Assembly: GCF_018835585.1 (NCBI RefSeq) | Contig: NZ_JAHGVE010000002.1 | Span: 35,565 to 99,564, forward strand | Direction of reading: 5' to 3' | From: Pelorhabdus rhamnosifermentans | GTDB taxonomy: Bacteria > Bacillota > Negativicutes > UMGS1260 | DNA: 64,000 nucleotides | Shown here: positions 19,412 through 27,635 of the stretch, piece after piece | Position numbering within the stretch: the first letter of the stretch is position 1 | Layout: every line of letters begins with the position of its first letter | Program-made: the position numbers and the translations under genes | Notes under the pieces: generated by a model | Seen by the model: the letters and a program-made list of their open reading frames with translations, nothing else | Database searches by the model: none | Told to the model about the DNA's origin: nothing

Positions 19412-19427
19412 TGGCATGAAAATTGCA
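19412..19427 (+). promoter_or_regulatory. sigma-54 (-24/-12) promoter
   Basis: TGGCAT-GAAAA-TTGCA matches the sigma-54 consensus TGGCAC-N5-TTGCA, with GG and GC exactly 10 bp apart. Transcription would start near 19439, about 110 bp before the CoA-transferase gene. A sigma-54 activator gene is divergent next door. Confidence 0.85.
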
Positions 19428-19548
19428 ATAAATAGTGTCGTATTGAAAAACGGCAAGTACAACTACTCGAATAAGTCGATACGATGAGTGTCCTAAATTC
19501 ATGGTTGTTACATTGTCTTACTATATCCAATATTAAGGAGTGATAGTT

Positions 19549-20742
19549 ATGTCCGGTGCATTAAATGGTATTCGCGTGCTTGATACTTCTACTGTAATAG
19601 CAGGACCTTTCGGAGCCGCTTTGCTTGGTGACTTTGGTGCGGATGTTATTAAGGTAGAAATGCCTGGAAAGGGAGATTCTGGCCGTAATATGGGGCCGCT
19701 ATATGAAGGCAAATCGTTGCGTTGGGCGACATTCGCCAGAAATAAGAAGAGTATTACGCTTGACCTTAGAAAAGAGGAAGGCAAGAATATTTTTCTTAAA
19801 CTAGTTGAAAAAAGTGATATTATTATTGAAAACTTTCGGACGGGTACTTTCGACAAATGGGGGCTAGATTACGAGACACTAAAAAAGGCAAATCCAAAAA
19901 TTATTGTTATCCGTGTTACTGGTTATGGTCAAACGGGTCCCAATGCTCACCTAGCTGGATTTGGTACGCCTGCCACCGCTTTTTCCGGTTTAACCTATAT
20001 GACTGGGTACCCTGACAGGCCTCCTGTAAATCCGCCTATTTCGCTGTGCGATTATCTTGCTGGTCTTTATAGTGCCTATGCTGCTATGGTTTGCATTTAT
20101 CATCGGGATATGAACAACGGAGCTGGCCAGGAAGTGGATTTAAGCCTCTATGAAAGTATTTTCCGCATGTTGGAAGGGGCCGTTGCCCTTTATGATAAAA
20201 CAGGCAAAAATACTGAAAGAAGACCAAGTATCAGTGGCTCGGCTAGTCCATCTGGCACATTTAAAAGCAAAGATGGCAAATGGGTGGTGTTGGTGTGCAG
20301 TACCGACCGGACTTTTGAATATTTCGCGAAGGGCATTGGCAGAAGTGACTTGCTAGAGGATAACCGCTTTAACACCAATGGAGCCCGTGTTAAAAATAAT
20401 AAGCTTGTTGAGGAAATCGTCATTGATTGGATGAGCAAGAATGATTATAAGGAAATAAAGTCAATCTTAGATGAAGCTGGAGCACCCGTTAGCTTGGTTT
20501 ATGGCATGGAGGATATTTTTGAGGATCCGCATTATGCTGCACGTGAAGATATTATTCAAGTGGAACACCCTGATTTTGGCACCTTGAAAATGCCTGGTAT
20601 CGTTCCTAAACTCAGTGCAACACCAGGCGAGATTAAATGGATTGGGCCGGAGATGGGAGCACATAACCAAGAAATATATCAAGAAATGCTTGGGTTAGAT
20701 GCGGCTGAAATGGATGCTTTGAAAGAAAAGGGAATCATTTAG
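19549..20742 (+). CDS. family III (CaiB/BaiF-type) CoA-transferase
   Basis: 397 residues from ATG 19549, nine bases after AAGGAG; the upstream GTG at 19540 overlaps the site. The sequence has the family III pattern: GIRVLDTSTVIAGPFGAALL at the N-terminus, a VEMPGKGDSGR segment, and Asp168 in LCDYLAGLYSA as the likely catalytic aspartate that forms the acyl-anhydride intermediate. The enzyme would move CoA between carboxylic acids. Being first in an operon with an HMG-CoA-lyase-like enzyme, it probably activates the acid that the lyase then cleaves. Substrate unknown. Confidence 0.88.
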   Translation: MSGALNGIRVLDTSTVIAGPFGAALLGDFGADVIKVEMPGKGDSGRNMGPLYEGKSLRWATFARNKKSITLDLRKEEGKNIFLKLVEKSDIIIENFRTGTFDKWGLDYETLKKANPKIIVIRVTGYGQTGPNAHLAGFGTPATAFSGLTYMTGYPDRPPVNPPISLCDYLAGLYSAYAAMVCIYHRDMNNGAGQEVDLSLYESIFRMLEGAVALYDKTGKNTERRPSISGSASPSGTFKSKDGKWVVLVCSTDRTFEYFAKGIGRSDLLEDNRFNTNGARVKNNKLVEEIVIDWMSKNDYKEIKSILDEAGAPVSLVYGMEDIFEDPHYAAREDIIQVEHPDFGTLKMPGIVPKLSATPGEIKWIGPEMGAHNQEIYQEMLGLDAAEMDALKEKGII

Positions 20743-20799
20743 CATCTTAAATAATGGCTGAATTTAAGGAGATTTTTGTAATGAAGGGATGGGGCTAAC

Positions 20800-21753
20800 A
20801 TGGAAAAAGCAAACATGGTATGGCCGGATAAGGTCACTATTTGCGAAGTTGGTTTGCGCGATGGTTTGCAAAATGAAAAAAGAATATTTAGCGTAGAAGA
20901 AAAACTGCAACTGCTGAATGCGGCAGTTGAATCGGGTATAAAGGTTATCGAAGTTGGTTCATTTGTTCATCCCAAAGCTGTGCCATCGATGGCAGGTACA
21001 GATAAATTGGTACAGGCCATGGAAAAGGTAGATGGCGTTGAATATCGCGTTTTAGTACCTAATCTAAAAGGGGTCGAACGTGCTTTTGTTTCTGGTATCA
21101 AGAAGGTAAAACTTACTGTTTCAGCCAGTGAAGCTCATTGTATCAATAATTTCAATAAGAAGCCTTTGGAAATGATGGAAAGCTTCGGTAGCTGTGTTGA
21201 CTTTGCTACTAAGAATAATATGGAAGTATCGGGTGCAATTTCCACTTCGTTTGGGTGTCCATTCCAAGGTAAGGTTCCAGTGGAACAAGTGGAAAATGTT
21301 GTACGTAGCTTTTTAAAATTAGGTATCACTGAATTATCCATGTCGGATACGACTGGTATGGCTAATCCCCGTCAGGTATTTGAATTAGGTAGTTATATGG
21401 TAAAAACCTTTCCAAAGGTGAGGTGGGTCATGCATTTCCACAATACTCGTGGCATGGCTTTGGCTAATATTGTCGCGGGCATGCAGGCGGGTATTACAAC
21501 TTTTGACGGTGCCTTCGCTGGAATGGGCGGCTGTCCGTTTGCTCCAGGTGCGTCCGGAAATGTAGCTACTGAAGATGTGATTCATATGCTCCATGAAATG
21601 GGTGTCAACACAGGAATTGATTTAGAAAAAGCCATGGCAACGGCCCGCTTAGCGCAGCAGTTGGTCGGACACCAAACGGAAAGCTGTGTTTTGAAAGCGG
21701 GACGCTGTCAGGACTTAGTTAAAGAAAAAGCTAAACATCAGAATAATAAATAA
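20800..21753 (+). CDS. hydroxymethylglutaryl-CoA lyase-like enzyme
   Basis: 317 residues, HMGL/DRE-TIM metallolyase barrel. Visible: EVGLRDGLQNE at the N-terminal metal/catalytic strand, the HFHNTRGMALAN metal-binding strand, and the signature GMGGCPFAPGASGN with the catalytic-loop Cys. The family cleaves 3-hydroxy-acyl-CoA esters to acetyl-CoA plus a keto acid. The HFHNT variant in place of HCHDT places it in the HMGL-like branch often found beside family III CoA-transferases, so (hydroxy)acyl-CoA substrates other than HMG-CoA, such as citramalyl-CoA type, are possible. Start at ATG 20800 behind GGGATGGGG. Confidence 0.85.
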   Translation: MEKANMVWPDKVTICEVGLRDGLQNEKRIFSVEEKLQLLNAAVESGIKVIEVGSFVHPKAVPSMAGTDKLVQAMEKVDGVEYRVLVPNLKGVERAFVSGIKKVKLTVSASEAHCINNFNKKPLEMMESFGSCVDFATKNNMEVSGAISTSFGCPFQGKVPVEQVENVVRSFLKLGITELSMSDTTGMANPRQVFELGSYMVKTFPKVRWVMHFHNTRGMALANIVAGMQAGITTFDGAFAGMGGCPFAPGASGNVATEDVIHMLHEMGVNTGIDLEKAMATARLAQQLVGHQTESCVLKAGRCQDLVKEKAKHQNNK

Positions 21754-21970
21754 GAATGAACTGACATTCTAAAAAAACATTAGCATGATCTGACAGGTAC
21801 AGCCAATAGGGTCGAAAGTCAATTGTAGCTTAGTTCAGCCCTAGCGCGACTTACCTGTCTTTGTGAGTCTTGTCTTAATTTTGAGGTAAGATTTCTGTTA
21901 TTGAGCAGACTGAGAAAAATTATTATGCTGACTATCTTTTGAAATAAAAGATGAAAGGAGGTGAATTTGG

Positions 21971-22153
21971 ATGAGTTTAAAAATTGATGTCCACCGCTGC
22001 AAAGGGTGCGGCATTTGTGCAGAGTTTTGTCCGAAAAAGGTGCTAGCAGTAAATGCAATTGAAAAAATAGAAATAGTAAATAAGGATGCGTGCATTGGTT
22101 GTAAACAATGTGAATTGAGATGTCCTGATTATGCTATTTTTGTCGAAAAATAA
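21971..22153 (+). CDS. korD: 2-oxoacid:ferredoxin oxidoreductase delta subunit (2x4Fe-4S ferredoxin)
   Basis: 60 residues with two classic clusters: C-K-G-C-G-I-C-x3-C-P and C-I-G-C-K-Q-C-x3-C-P. AAAGGAGGTGA precedes the ATG. It is followed 15 bp later by the alpha subunit, the order korDABC typical of anaerobes. It is the electron-accepting subunit. Confidence 0.9.
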   Translation: MSLKIDVHRCKGCGICAEFCPKKVLAVNAIEKIEIVNKDACIGCKQCELRCPDYAIFVEK

Positions 22154-22168
22154 AAGGAGTGAATATCT

Positions 22169-23314
22169 ATGGCAACTGTCCTCATGCAAGGCAATCAGGC
22201 CTGCGCTGAAGGAGCCATTGCTGCCGGCGCTCGTTTCTTTGGTGGTTATCCTATTACGCCCTCAACTGAAATTGCCGAGCTTATGGCTAAACGTTTACCT
22301 CAAGTAGGCGGTAAATTTATTCAAATGGAAGATGAAATTTCCGGCATCGGTGTTATTATTGGTGCATCTCTCGCAGGTAAAAAAGTACTGACTGCTACAA
22401 GCGGTCCTGGTTTTTCCTTAAAACAAGAACTCCTTGGTTATGCGTCTATTGCTGAAGTACCTATCGTCATTGCCAATGTGCAGCGCGTAGGTCCGTCTAC
22501 CGGTCAGCCAACTTCTCCCTCTCAGGCTGACATTATGCAAGCCCGCTGGGGAACACACGGCGATCATCCCGTCATTGCCCTGACGCCGTCTAGTGTACCC
22601 GAAACATTTACCTTAACCATTCGGGCTTATGAACTATCAGAAAAATACCGTGTACCTGTTATTATGCTTATGGACGAAATTGTCGGCCATATGCGTGAAA
22701 AAATTGAACTGCCTGATAGCTATGACAGTATCCATCAGCCTATGCGTAAACAACCGACAGAAAAACCGTCGAAGGATTTCAAGGCTTATCGTGCCGACAA
22801 CGATAAAATTTGTCCTATGCCGCCTTTTGGTACAGGCTACCGTTATCATGTAACCGGACTGATTCATGACGAAAGCGGTTTCCCGAACGGTGCTCCTGCA
22901 GCCACTGTTGCCCAGATGGATCGTCTCAACGAAAAACTTTCCGACAATCTTGATGATATTGTCACCTATGAAGAATATCGTCTTGAAGATGCTGAATACG
23001 CTGTTGTTGCTTTCGGTGGTACGGCGCGTACAGCTTATGCAGCCGTTGATGAAGCGCGCTCTCAAGGCATCAAAATCGGACTCTTCCGTCCCATTACCAT
23101 TTGGCCTTTTGCCCAAAAACAAATCGCTGAGCTTGCCACACGCGTCAAAAAGATCCTTGTTGCTGAACTCAACTGCGGTCAATATGTAGGCGAAGTTCAA
23201 AAAGCCGTAAACGGGAAAATCCCCGTTGTTTCCTATACGAAATATAACAATGAGGCCATCACTCCCGCTGAGTTACTCACTGGTCTTGTCAAACTCACAG
23301 GGGAGGAGAAATAA
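22169..23314 (+). CDS. korA: 2-oxoacid:ferredoxin oxidoreductase alpha subunit
   Basis: 381 residues. The N-terminal pyrimidine-binding domain reads QGNQACAEGAIAAGARFFGG, then YPITPSTEIAE and the QMEDEISGIGVIIGASLAG and TSGPGFSLKQE segments conserved in KorA/VorB. With the beta subunit it oxidatively decarboxylates a 2-oxoacid to acyl-CoA and reduces ferredoxin. Exact substrate (2-oxoglutarate, 2-oxobutyrate or branched oxoacid) is not decided. An AAAGGAGTG site precedes the ATG. Confidence 0.9.
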   Translation: MATVLMQGNQACAEGAIAAGARFFGGYPITPSTEIAELMAKRLPQVGGKFIQMEDEISGIGVIIGASLAGKKVLTATSGPGFSLKQELLGYASIAEVPIVIANVQRVGPSTGQPTSPSQADIMQARWGTHGDHPVIALTPSSVPETFTLTIRAYELSEKYRVPVIMLMDEIVGHMREKIELPDSYDSIHQPMRKQPTEKPSKDFKAYRADNDKICPMPPFGTGYRYHVTGLIHDESGFPNGAPAATVAQMDRLNEKLSDNLDDIVTYEEYRLEDAEYAVVAFGGTARTAYAAVDEARSQGIKIGLFRPITIWPFAQKQIAELATRVKKILVAELNCGQYVGEVQKAVNGKIPVVSYTKYNNEAITPAELLTGLVKLTGEEK

Positions 23315-23316
23315 TC

Positions 23317-24144
23317 ATGAATATGGAAGAAATCGTACAAAAATATTATCGCCAGAACCACTTGCCTCATATGTGGTGTCCTGGCTGCGGCAATGGTATT
23401 GTCACAAGCGCTGCTGTCAAAGCTATTGACAAACTCCAATTAAGTCAAGATAACACAGCCATTGTATCAGGTATCGGTTGTTCCTCCAGAGCCTCAGGGT
23501 ACTTGGATTTTGATACTGTTCATACTGCTCATGGCCGGGCCATTCCCTTTGCTACAGGCATCAAACTTGCTAATCCTAAGCTGAACGTTATTGTCATGAC
23601 AGGAGACGGCGATGCCACAGCTATTGGCGGCAATCATTTCATCCATGCTGCAAGAAGAAATATCAACATCACCGTTGTTTTATTTAACAACTCTATTTAC
23701 GGCATGACAGGCGGTCAGTATTCACCGCTCACTCCTCTTCACAGCAAAGCAACTACGGCACCTTATGGAACTATTGAACGCAGCTTTGATGTAGTGGAAT
23801 TGGCCAAAGCAGCCGGAGCTACCTTTGTTGCTCGTGGGACAACCTATCATGCTCAGCAGTTGTCCGATGTTATTGCTGAAGCGATTGCTCATGACGGTTT
23901 TTCTCTTGTTGAAGCCATTACAGCTTGCCCCATCGGATTCGGTCGTCAAAACAAACGAGGCTCAGGAGCCAACATGATGAAATGGCAGAAAGAGCATGCC
24001 GTAACGGTAGGACAAGCATCGAATATGGCAGCAGAGCAACTGGTTGACAAATTTGTTATTGGTGTGCTGCACAAAGCAGAAGCACCGGAGTATACCAAAC
24101 AATATGACCTGATTATTGAACAGGCCCAGAAAGGGGCGAAATAA
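23317..24144 (+). CDS. korB: 2-oxoacid:ferredoxin oxidoreductase beta subunit
   Basis: 275 residues with the thiamine-diphosphate site: HMWCPGCGNG near residue 19, GIGCSSRASGY, and TGDGDATAIGGNHFIHAARRN with the GDG...N Mg-TPP motif. It starts 2 bp after the alpha stop, so it is coupled. The GQYSPLTP and GFGRQNK stretches match KorB rather than pyruvate enzymes. Confidence 0.9.
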   Translation: MNMEEIVQKYYRQNHLPHMWCPGCGNGIVTSAAVKAIDKLQLSQDNTAIVSGIGCSSRASGYLDFDTVHTAHGRAIPFATGIKLANPKLNVIVMTGDGDATAIGGNHFIHAARRNINITVVLFNNSIYGMTGGQYSPLTPLHSKATTAPYGTIERSFDVVELAKAAGATFVARGTTYHAQQLSDVIAEAIAHDGFSLVEAITACPIGFGRQNKRGSGANMMKWQKEHAVTVGQASNMAAEQLVDKFVIGVLHKAEAPEYTKQYDLIIEQAQKGAK

Positions 24145-24146
24145 GT

Positions 24147-24668
24147 ATGTTGCAAATGCGTTTATCAGGAACAGGCGGTCAAGGTCTGATTCTTGCCGGA
24201 ATTATTTTGGCTGAAGCAGCTATTTTGGATGGGAAAAATGCCATTCAGTCTCAGTCTTATGGGCCGGAAGCACGTGGCGGTTCCAGTAAGTCGGAAGTTT
24301 TGATTTCCGATAAACCTCTCCATTTTCCTAAAGTAACGAAACCAGACTTAGTGTTGGCCATGAGCCAAGAAGCCTGCGATAAATATACTTCTGATTTAGA
24401 TGAAGATGGTATTTTGATTGTTGATACAGGTTTTGTCAAGGAAATTCCTCAAAAAGCAAAAAAAATATTTGAATTTCCAATTACCGAAAAAGCTAAGACT
24501 GAAGTTGGTAAAACATTGTTTGCTAACATCGTAGCGATTGGCGCTATTGTTGCGTTAACCAAATGTGTCAGTGAAGAATCCATTACGAAAGCCGTATTAA
24601 ACCGTGTTCCGAAAGGAACGGAAAAGGTTAACACACAGGCATTGAAGATTGGCATGTCTTTGCAATAA
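24147..24668 (+). CDS. korC: 2-oxoacid:ferredoxin oxidoreductase gamma subunit
   Basis: 173 residues. The start RLSGTGGQGLILAGIILAEA and the YGPEARGGSSKSEVLIS segment are hallmarks of the gamma (KorC/VorA) subunit. It begins 2 bp after korB and completes the heterotetramer. A terminator follows. Confidence 0.9.
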   Translation: MLQMRLSGTGGQGLILAGIILAEAAILDGKNAIQSQSYGPEARGGSSKSEVLISDKPLHFPKVTKPDLVLAMSQEACDKYTSDLDEDGILIVDTGFVKEIPQKAKKIFEFPITEKAKTEVGKTLFANIVAIGAIVALTKCVSEESITKAVLNRVPKGTEKVNTQALKIGMSLQ

Positions 24669-24689
24669 AGTAACAGTTCCACTTTTAGC

Positions 24690-24723
24690 GGGAGAATCTT
24701 TCCCCGATTCTCCCACTTTTTTT
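24690..24723 (+). terminator. terminator of the CoA-transferase/kor operon
   Basis: GGGAGAATC (24690-24698) pairs with GATTCTCCC (24706-24714), followed by ACTTTTTTT. Confidence 0.88.
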
Positions 24724-25239
24724 ATATTATAACTAAGAATAATTAGTCCTTAAATGGGGTTCTAACTATGTTAGCATATACAATTCCAATAAATTAAACA
24801 TATTGTTAAAGATCTGATTTTAAAAGGTTAATAATAGGATAAATTGATGTAAGGCTGCTTTTTTCTGAATCGTTGTCTAAACGAATACAATTTACGGAAA
24901 ATGCAGTCTTTTATTATATAAGTAATAATATTTAAAAATAATAATATTTTAGAAGGAATTATCAGATTAATAGCGAATAATATGTAATATTAAGTCAAAT
25001 GATGTCAAAGTTCTGCTAAAAGAAACTAGGACTTATTGTTATCTGAGAAAAATATTTTAAATTTGCTATTTATTAAAATATCATTTTATGTAATGAAAAC
25101 AAGGCTGTGTTGTATCAGTGAGAATAAGTTCAAAGAAAATTGTAAAGCGTTCAGTCATTATGCAGTGCAAGAAAACTTATAAAGATTAAGTAGTGGGTTT
25201 TATGAGTTTTAAAACGAGTGAGATATCATCCTAATTTTG
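24724..25239. other. long AT-rich intergenic region
   Basis: No gene seen. It contains one copy (24951-24979) of a 29-bp sequence repeated at 36341-36369. The rest is AT-rich without recognisable structure. Confidence 0.4.
24951..24979 (+). repeat. 29-bp intergenic repeat, copy 1
   Basis: AGAAGGAATTATCAGATTAA followed by TAGCGAATA; differs at one base from 36341-36369. Both copies lie upstream of an IclR-type operator and both follow a TTTAAAA-rich stretch. Confidence 0.7.
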
Positions 25240-25265
25240 TGAAACGTCGTTTCATAAGATGAAAC
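25240..25265 (+). promoter_or_regulatory. IclR-type operator 1
   Basis: TGAAAC-GTC-GTTTCA (25240-25254) plus a third half-site TGAAAC at 25260-25265, exactly 20 bp after the first. It precedes the DASS remnant and the first mmgE/prpD gene. The same palindrome occurs at four other places in this island, and a gene for an IclR regulator lies at 35546. Confidence 0.65.
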
Positions 25266-25303
25266 ACAGAGACATCAGGATGGATAAAGTGCTGAAGTTG
25301 GCC

Positions 25304-25378
25304 ATTGCAGTCTTACAATTTTAGATAGTTAGATAAAGGGGGTAATTTAAAAAAATAATCAGGTAAATAGTTGTGAAA
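25304..25378 (+). repeat. duplicated leader element, copy A
   Basis: Shares ATTGCAGT, TTAGATAAAGGGGG, AATAATCAGGTAAA and GTTGTGAAA, in this order and nearly the same spacing, with 40679-40760. Each lies downstream of an IclR-type operator and just before a coding start, so the whole promoter-leader unit seems duplicated. Confidence 0.6.
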
Positions 25379-25407
25379 TTGTATTTTTAAGATCGGAGGT
25401 TTGCTTA

Positions 25408-25935
25408 TTGAACACTCAAAGCCAACAAAAAAGAAAAACATTTTGTGGATTTACGACTTTGCAAATAGCTGGGCTTACACTAGCGGCTTGTATTTGGTTC
25501 ATCATGACATATGTAGCTTCTCCTCCTGTAGGTTTGTCTAAAGCTGGATGGGCGGCAACGGAAATTATGTTCATGATGATAGTTATCTGGATAACGGATG
25601 CGTTACCAAGTGGACTTTGCGCTTTTTTAATTGTCATTTTACTGGCATTAACGGGTGCTACAGACTGGAGTAGTAAAAATACACCGAATACTCGGATTTT
25701 AAGTGCTTTAATAGGATTTTCCGCAAAAGAAACTTGGTTAATTGCTGCTGCATTTGTACTCGGTATGGGGCTGGTAGAATCTGGACTGGGTCGGCGGGTT
25801 ACGTACAGTATTATGTCAATAAAAATATTTGCGCGTTATGTATAATTGTTTTCTTTACAGCCTTCATCATGGGTTCTAATCGTCATTTTTGGTATGTTTT
25901 GGTTTCCGTTAATTGGAATTCCAATTTATAAATAG
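25408..25935 (+). pseudogene. DASS/SLC13-type anion carrier reduced by internal deletion
   Basis: TTG start behind GGAGG. Residues 1 to about 140 match the N-terminus of divalent-anion:sodium carriers (IMFMMIVIWITDALPSG; ETWLIAAAFVLGMGLVESGLGRR). The frame then reaches TAA at 25843-25845. Directly beyond, in the same frame, comes a typical C-terminal tail (PSSWVLIVIFGMFWFPLIGI) ending at 25935. About 300 residues of the usual near-500 are missing. The intact paralogue lies at 42341. The remnant cannot form a carrier. Confidence 0.8.
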
Positions 25936-25982
25936 ATACAGAAAGTGATTATACAAAATAATTGAATGGAGAGCGAAATTAA

Positions 25983-27353
25983 ATGAGTCTCGTAAGGCTA
26001 TTGGCAAAATATGTTGTGAATGAAAAATTTGAAAAATTGCCCCCGGAAGTCATAAAGCAGGCCAAAAAATGTGTACTTGATTGTTGTGGAACAATGATTA
26101 GTGGTCGTTATATGACTGAAGGCAAGCAAATGGCCAGATATGCTATTGGTACTATGGGGATTCCAGAATCAACTGTGATTGGCTGTGGGAAGGTACAAAA
26201 AGAAGTGGCTGCTTTTTGTAATGCGTTTATGATCCGCGTTTCTGATTTAGATGACGGTCATCGCGAAGCGATGGGACATCCTGCCGGCGTTGTTGTTTCT
26301 ACAGCTTTGGCAATAGGAGAGCATATTGGTGCCAGTGGTGCCGATGTAATTAATGCCATTGTAGTAGGTTATGAAATATATGCGCGACTCGGTAAGATAA
26401 TCAATCCATCAGCCTACATCGAGAGGGGATTTGATGCTACTGGCATTTGTGGTGCAATAGGTGCCGCCGCTGCTGCTGCAAAGCTATACAATATGGACGA
26501 GGAACAGACTAAAAATGCGTTGGGAATAGCTGCGTTGCATGCTGGCAGCCTTAATGAGTATGTGACAGACGGTACAATGGGAAAGGCACTTTCACCTGCA
26601 TGGGGAGCTGCGAATGGTGTTAGGGCGGCTGTATTGGCGAAATTTGGTATGACAGGTCCGGAAACAATTCTGGAAGGCAAGAAAGGATTTTTTCAAGCTT
26701 TTGCCAAGGAATATGATGAAACGGGCTTTGCAGCTGATTTGGGGAGTAATTATGAGATCTTGCGTAACTATTTCAAAATACATGCTTGTGTAAGAAGACT
26801 CCATCCAGCGATTGATGTGCTAGTCGCATGGCGAAAAGAACAGAATCTGACACCTGATAATGTTAAGGAAATTCTCATTCGAGCGGGTAAGTTTGTGAAT
26901 CAAGCAAATAATCCTCATCCCAAGACTTTGGTAAGCACACAAACGAGTATGCCCTTTTGCCTTGCTGTAGCGTTAAAATATGGTTATATAAGCGAGGGAT
27001 CGATGCATGAGAGTATGAATAATGAGGAAATTGCAGCAATCGAAGATAAGATTAGAATTGTTTTGGACCAAAAGGTTTTAGATTATGAATTGGCTAACCC
27101 TAGTCATTGGGGTGCGGCAGATGTGGAATTAGTGACAAACGATGGTAAAACAATGCGAAAATGGGCTCCTTTGGCTTTAGGCGAATTTGAAATGCCGCTT
27201 TCGTGGGAACAATTACAAGCTAAGTTCGATAAATTGGTCGGCGAAACGGAATTAGCCTCTTCAGGGAGTGAAATTTCCCGTAAAATTGCCTACTTTGAAG
27301 GATGTAAATCAATCGGCGACTTTATTGCCAGTTTTTCTTTAAATAATAGTTAA
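25983..27353 (+). CDS. MmgE/PrpD-family protein 1
   Basis: 456 residues, GGAGAG before the ATG. It is a full-length MmgE/PrpD-type protein with the all-helical domain at about 1-270 and the C-terminal alpha/beta domain. The conserved DLDDGHREAMGHPAGVV segment with Asp and His residues lies near 82. The family includes 2-methylcitrate dehydratase, cis-aconitate decarboxylase and iminodisuccinate epimerase; all act on branched or dicarboxylic acids without a metal. It is closely similar to protein 2 next door (27636), probably by tandem duplication. Function within the family is not assignable from sequence alone. Confidence 0.85.
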   Translation: MSLVRLLAKYVVNEKFEKLPPEVIKQAKKCVLDCCGTMISGRYMTEGKQMARYAIGTMGIPESTVIGCGKVQKEVAAFCNAFMIRVSDLDDGHREAMGHPAGVVVSTALAIGEHIGASGADVINAIVVGYEIYARLGKIINPSAYIERGFDATGICGAIGAAAAAAKLYNMDEEQTKNALGIAALHAGSLNEYVTDGTMGKALSPAWGAANGVRAAVLAKFGMTGPETILEGKKGFFQAFAKEYDETGFAADLGSNYEILRNYFKIHACVRRLHPAIDVLVAWRKEQNLTPDNVKEILIRAGKFVNQANNPHPKTLVSTQTSMPFCLAVALKYGYISEGSMHESMNNEEIAAIEDKIRIVLDQKVLDYELANPSHWGAADVELVTNDGKTMRKWAPLALGEFEMPLSWEQLQAKFDKLVGETELASSGSEISRKIAYFEGCKSIGDFIASFSLNNS

Positions 27354-27406
27354 AGAAAAATTTATTTAAAAACAATTATCCTAATGTATAATATTTAGCC
27401 AATTAA

Positions 27407-27432
27407 TGAAACTTTGTTCCATTGTATAAAAC
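27407..27432 (+). promoter_or_regulatory. IclR-type operator 2
   Basis: TGAAAC-TTT-GTTCCA (27407-27421, one mismatch) with a degenerate third half-site TAAAAC at 27427-27432, 20 bp from the first. It lies upstream of the second mmgE/prpD gene, and its flanks resemble operator 4. Confidence 0.6.
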
Positions 27433-27635
27433 AAAATAAGATTTCCTATTTAATATAGGTGGTTTTCTGCTATTCTCTCTACTGGCAAAACAGTAGAAAA
27501 AAACTGGCATCAAGTTTATCCCTCCATTAAGAGCATGCTCTATATAGTGGGTAAACCGGCTTGTTGGGGTGGCAGATTCCAATAAAATGTAAGTTGCTTC
27601 ACAGATGCAATATCGAAAAAAGGAGGATGATTAGT

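Noticed and set aside
25261..25320. Possible second sigma-54 promoter at GTTGGCCATTGCAG
   Set aside because: GG and GC are only 5 bp apart, not the required 10.
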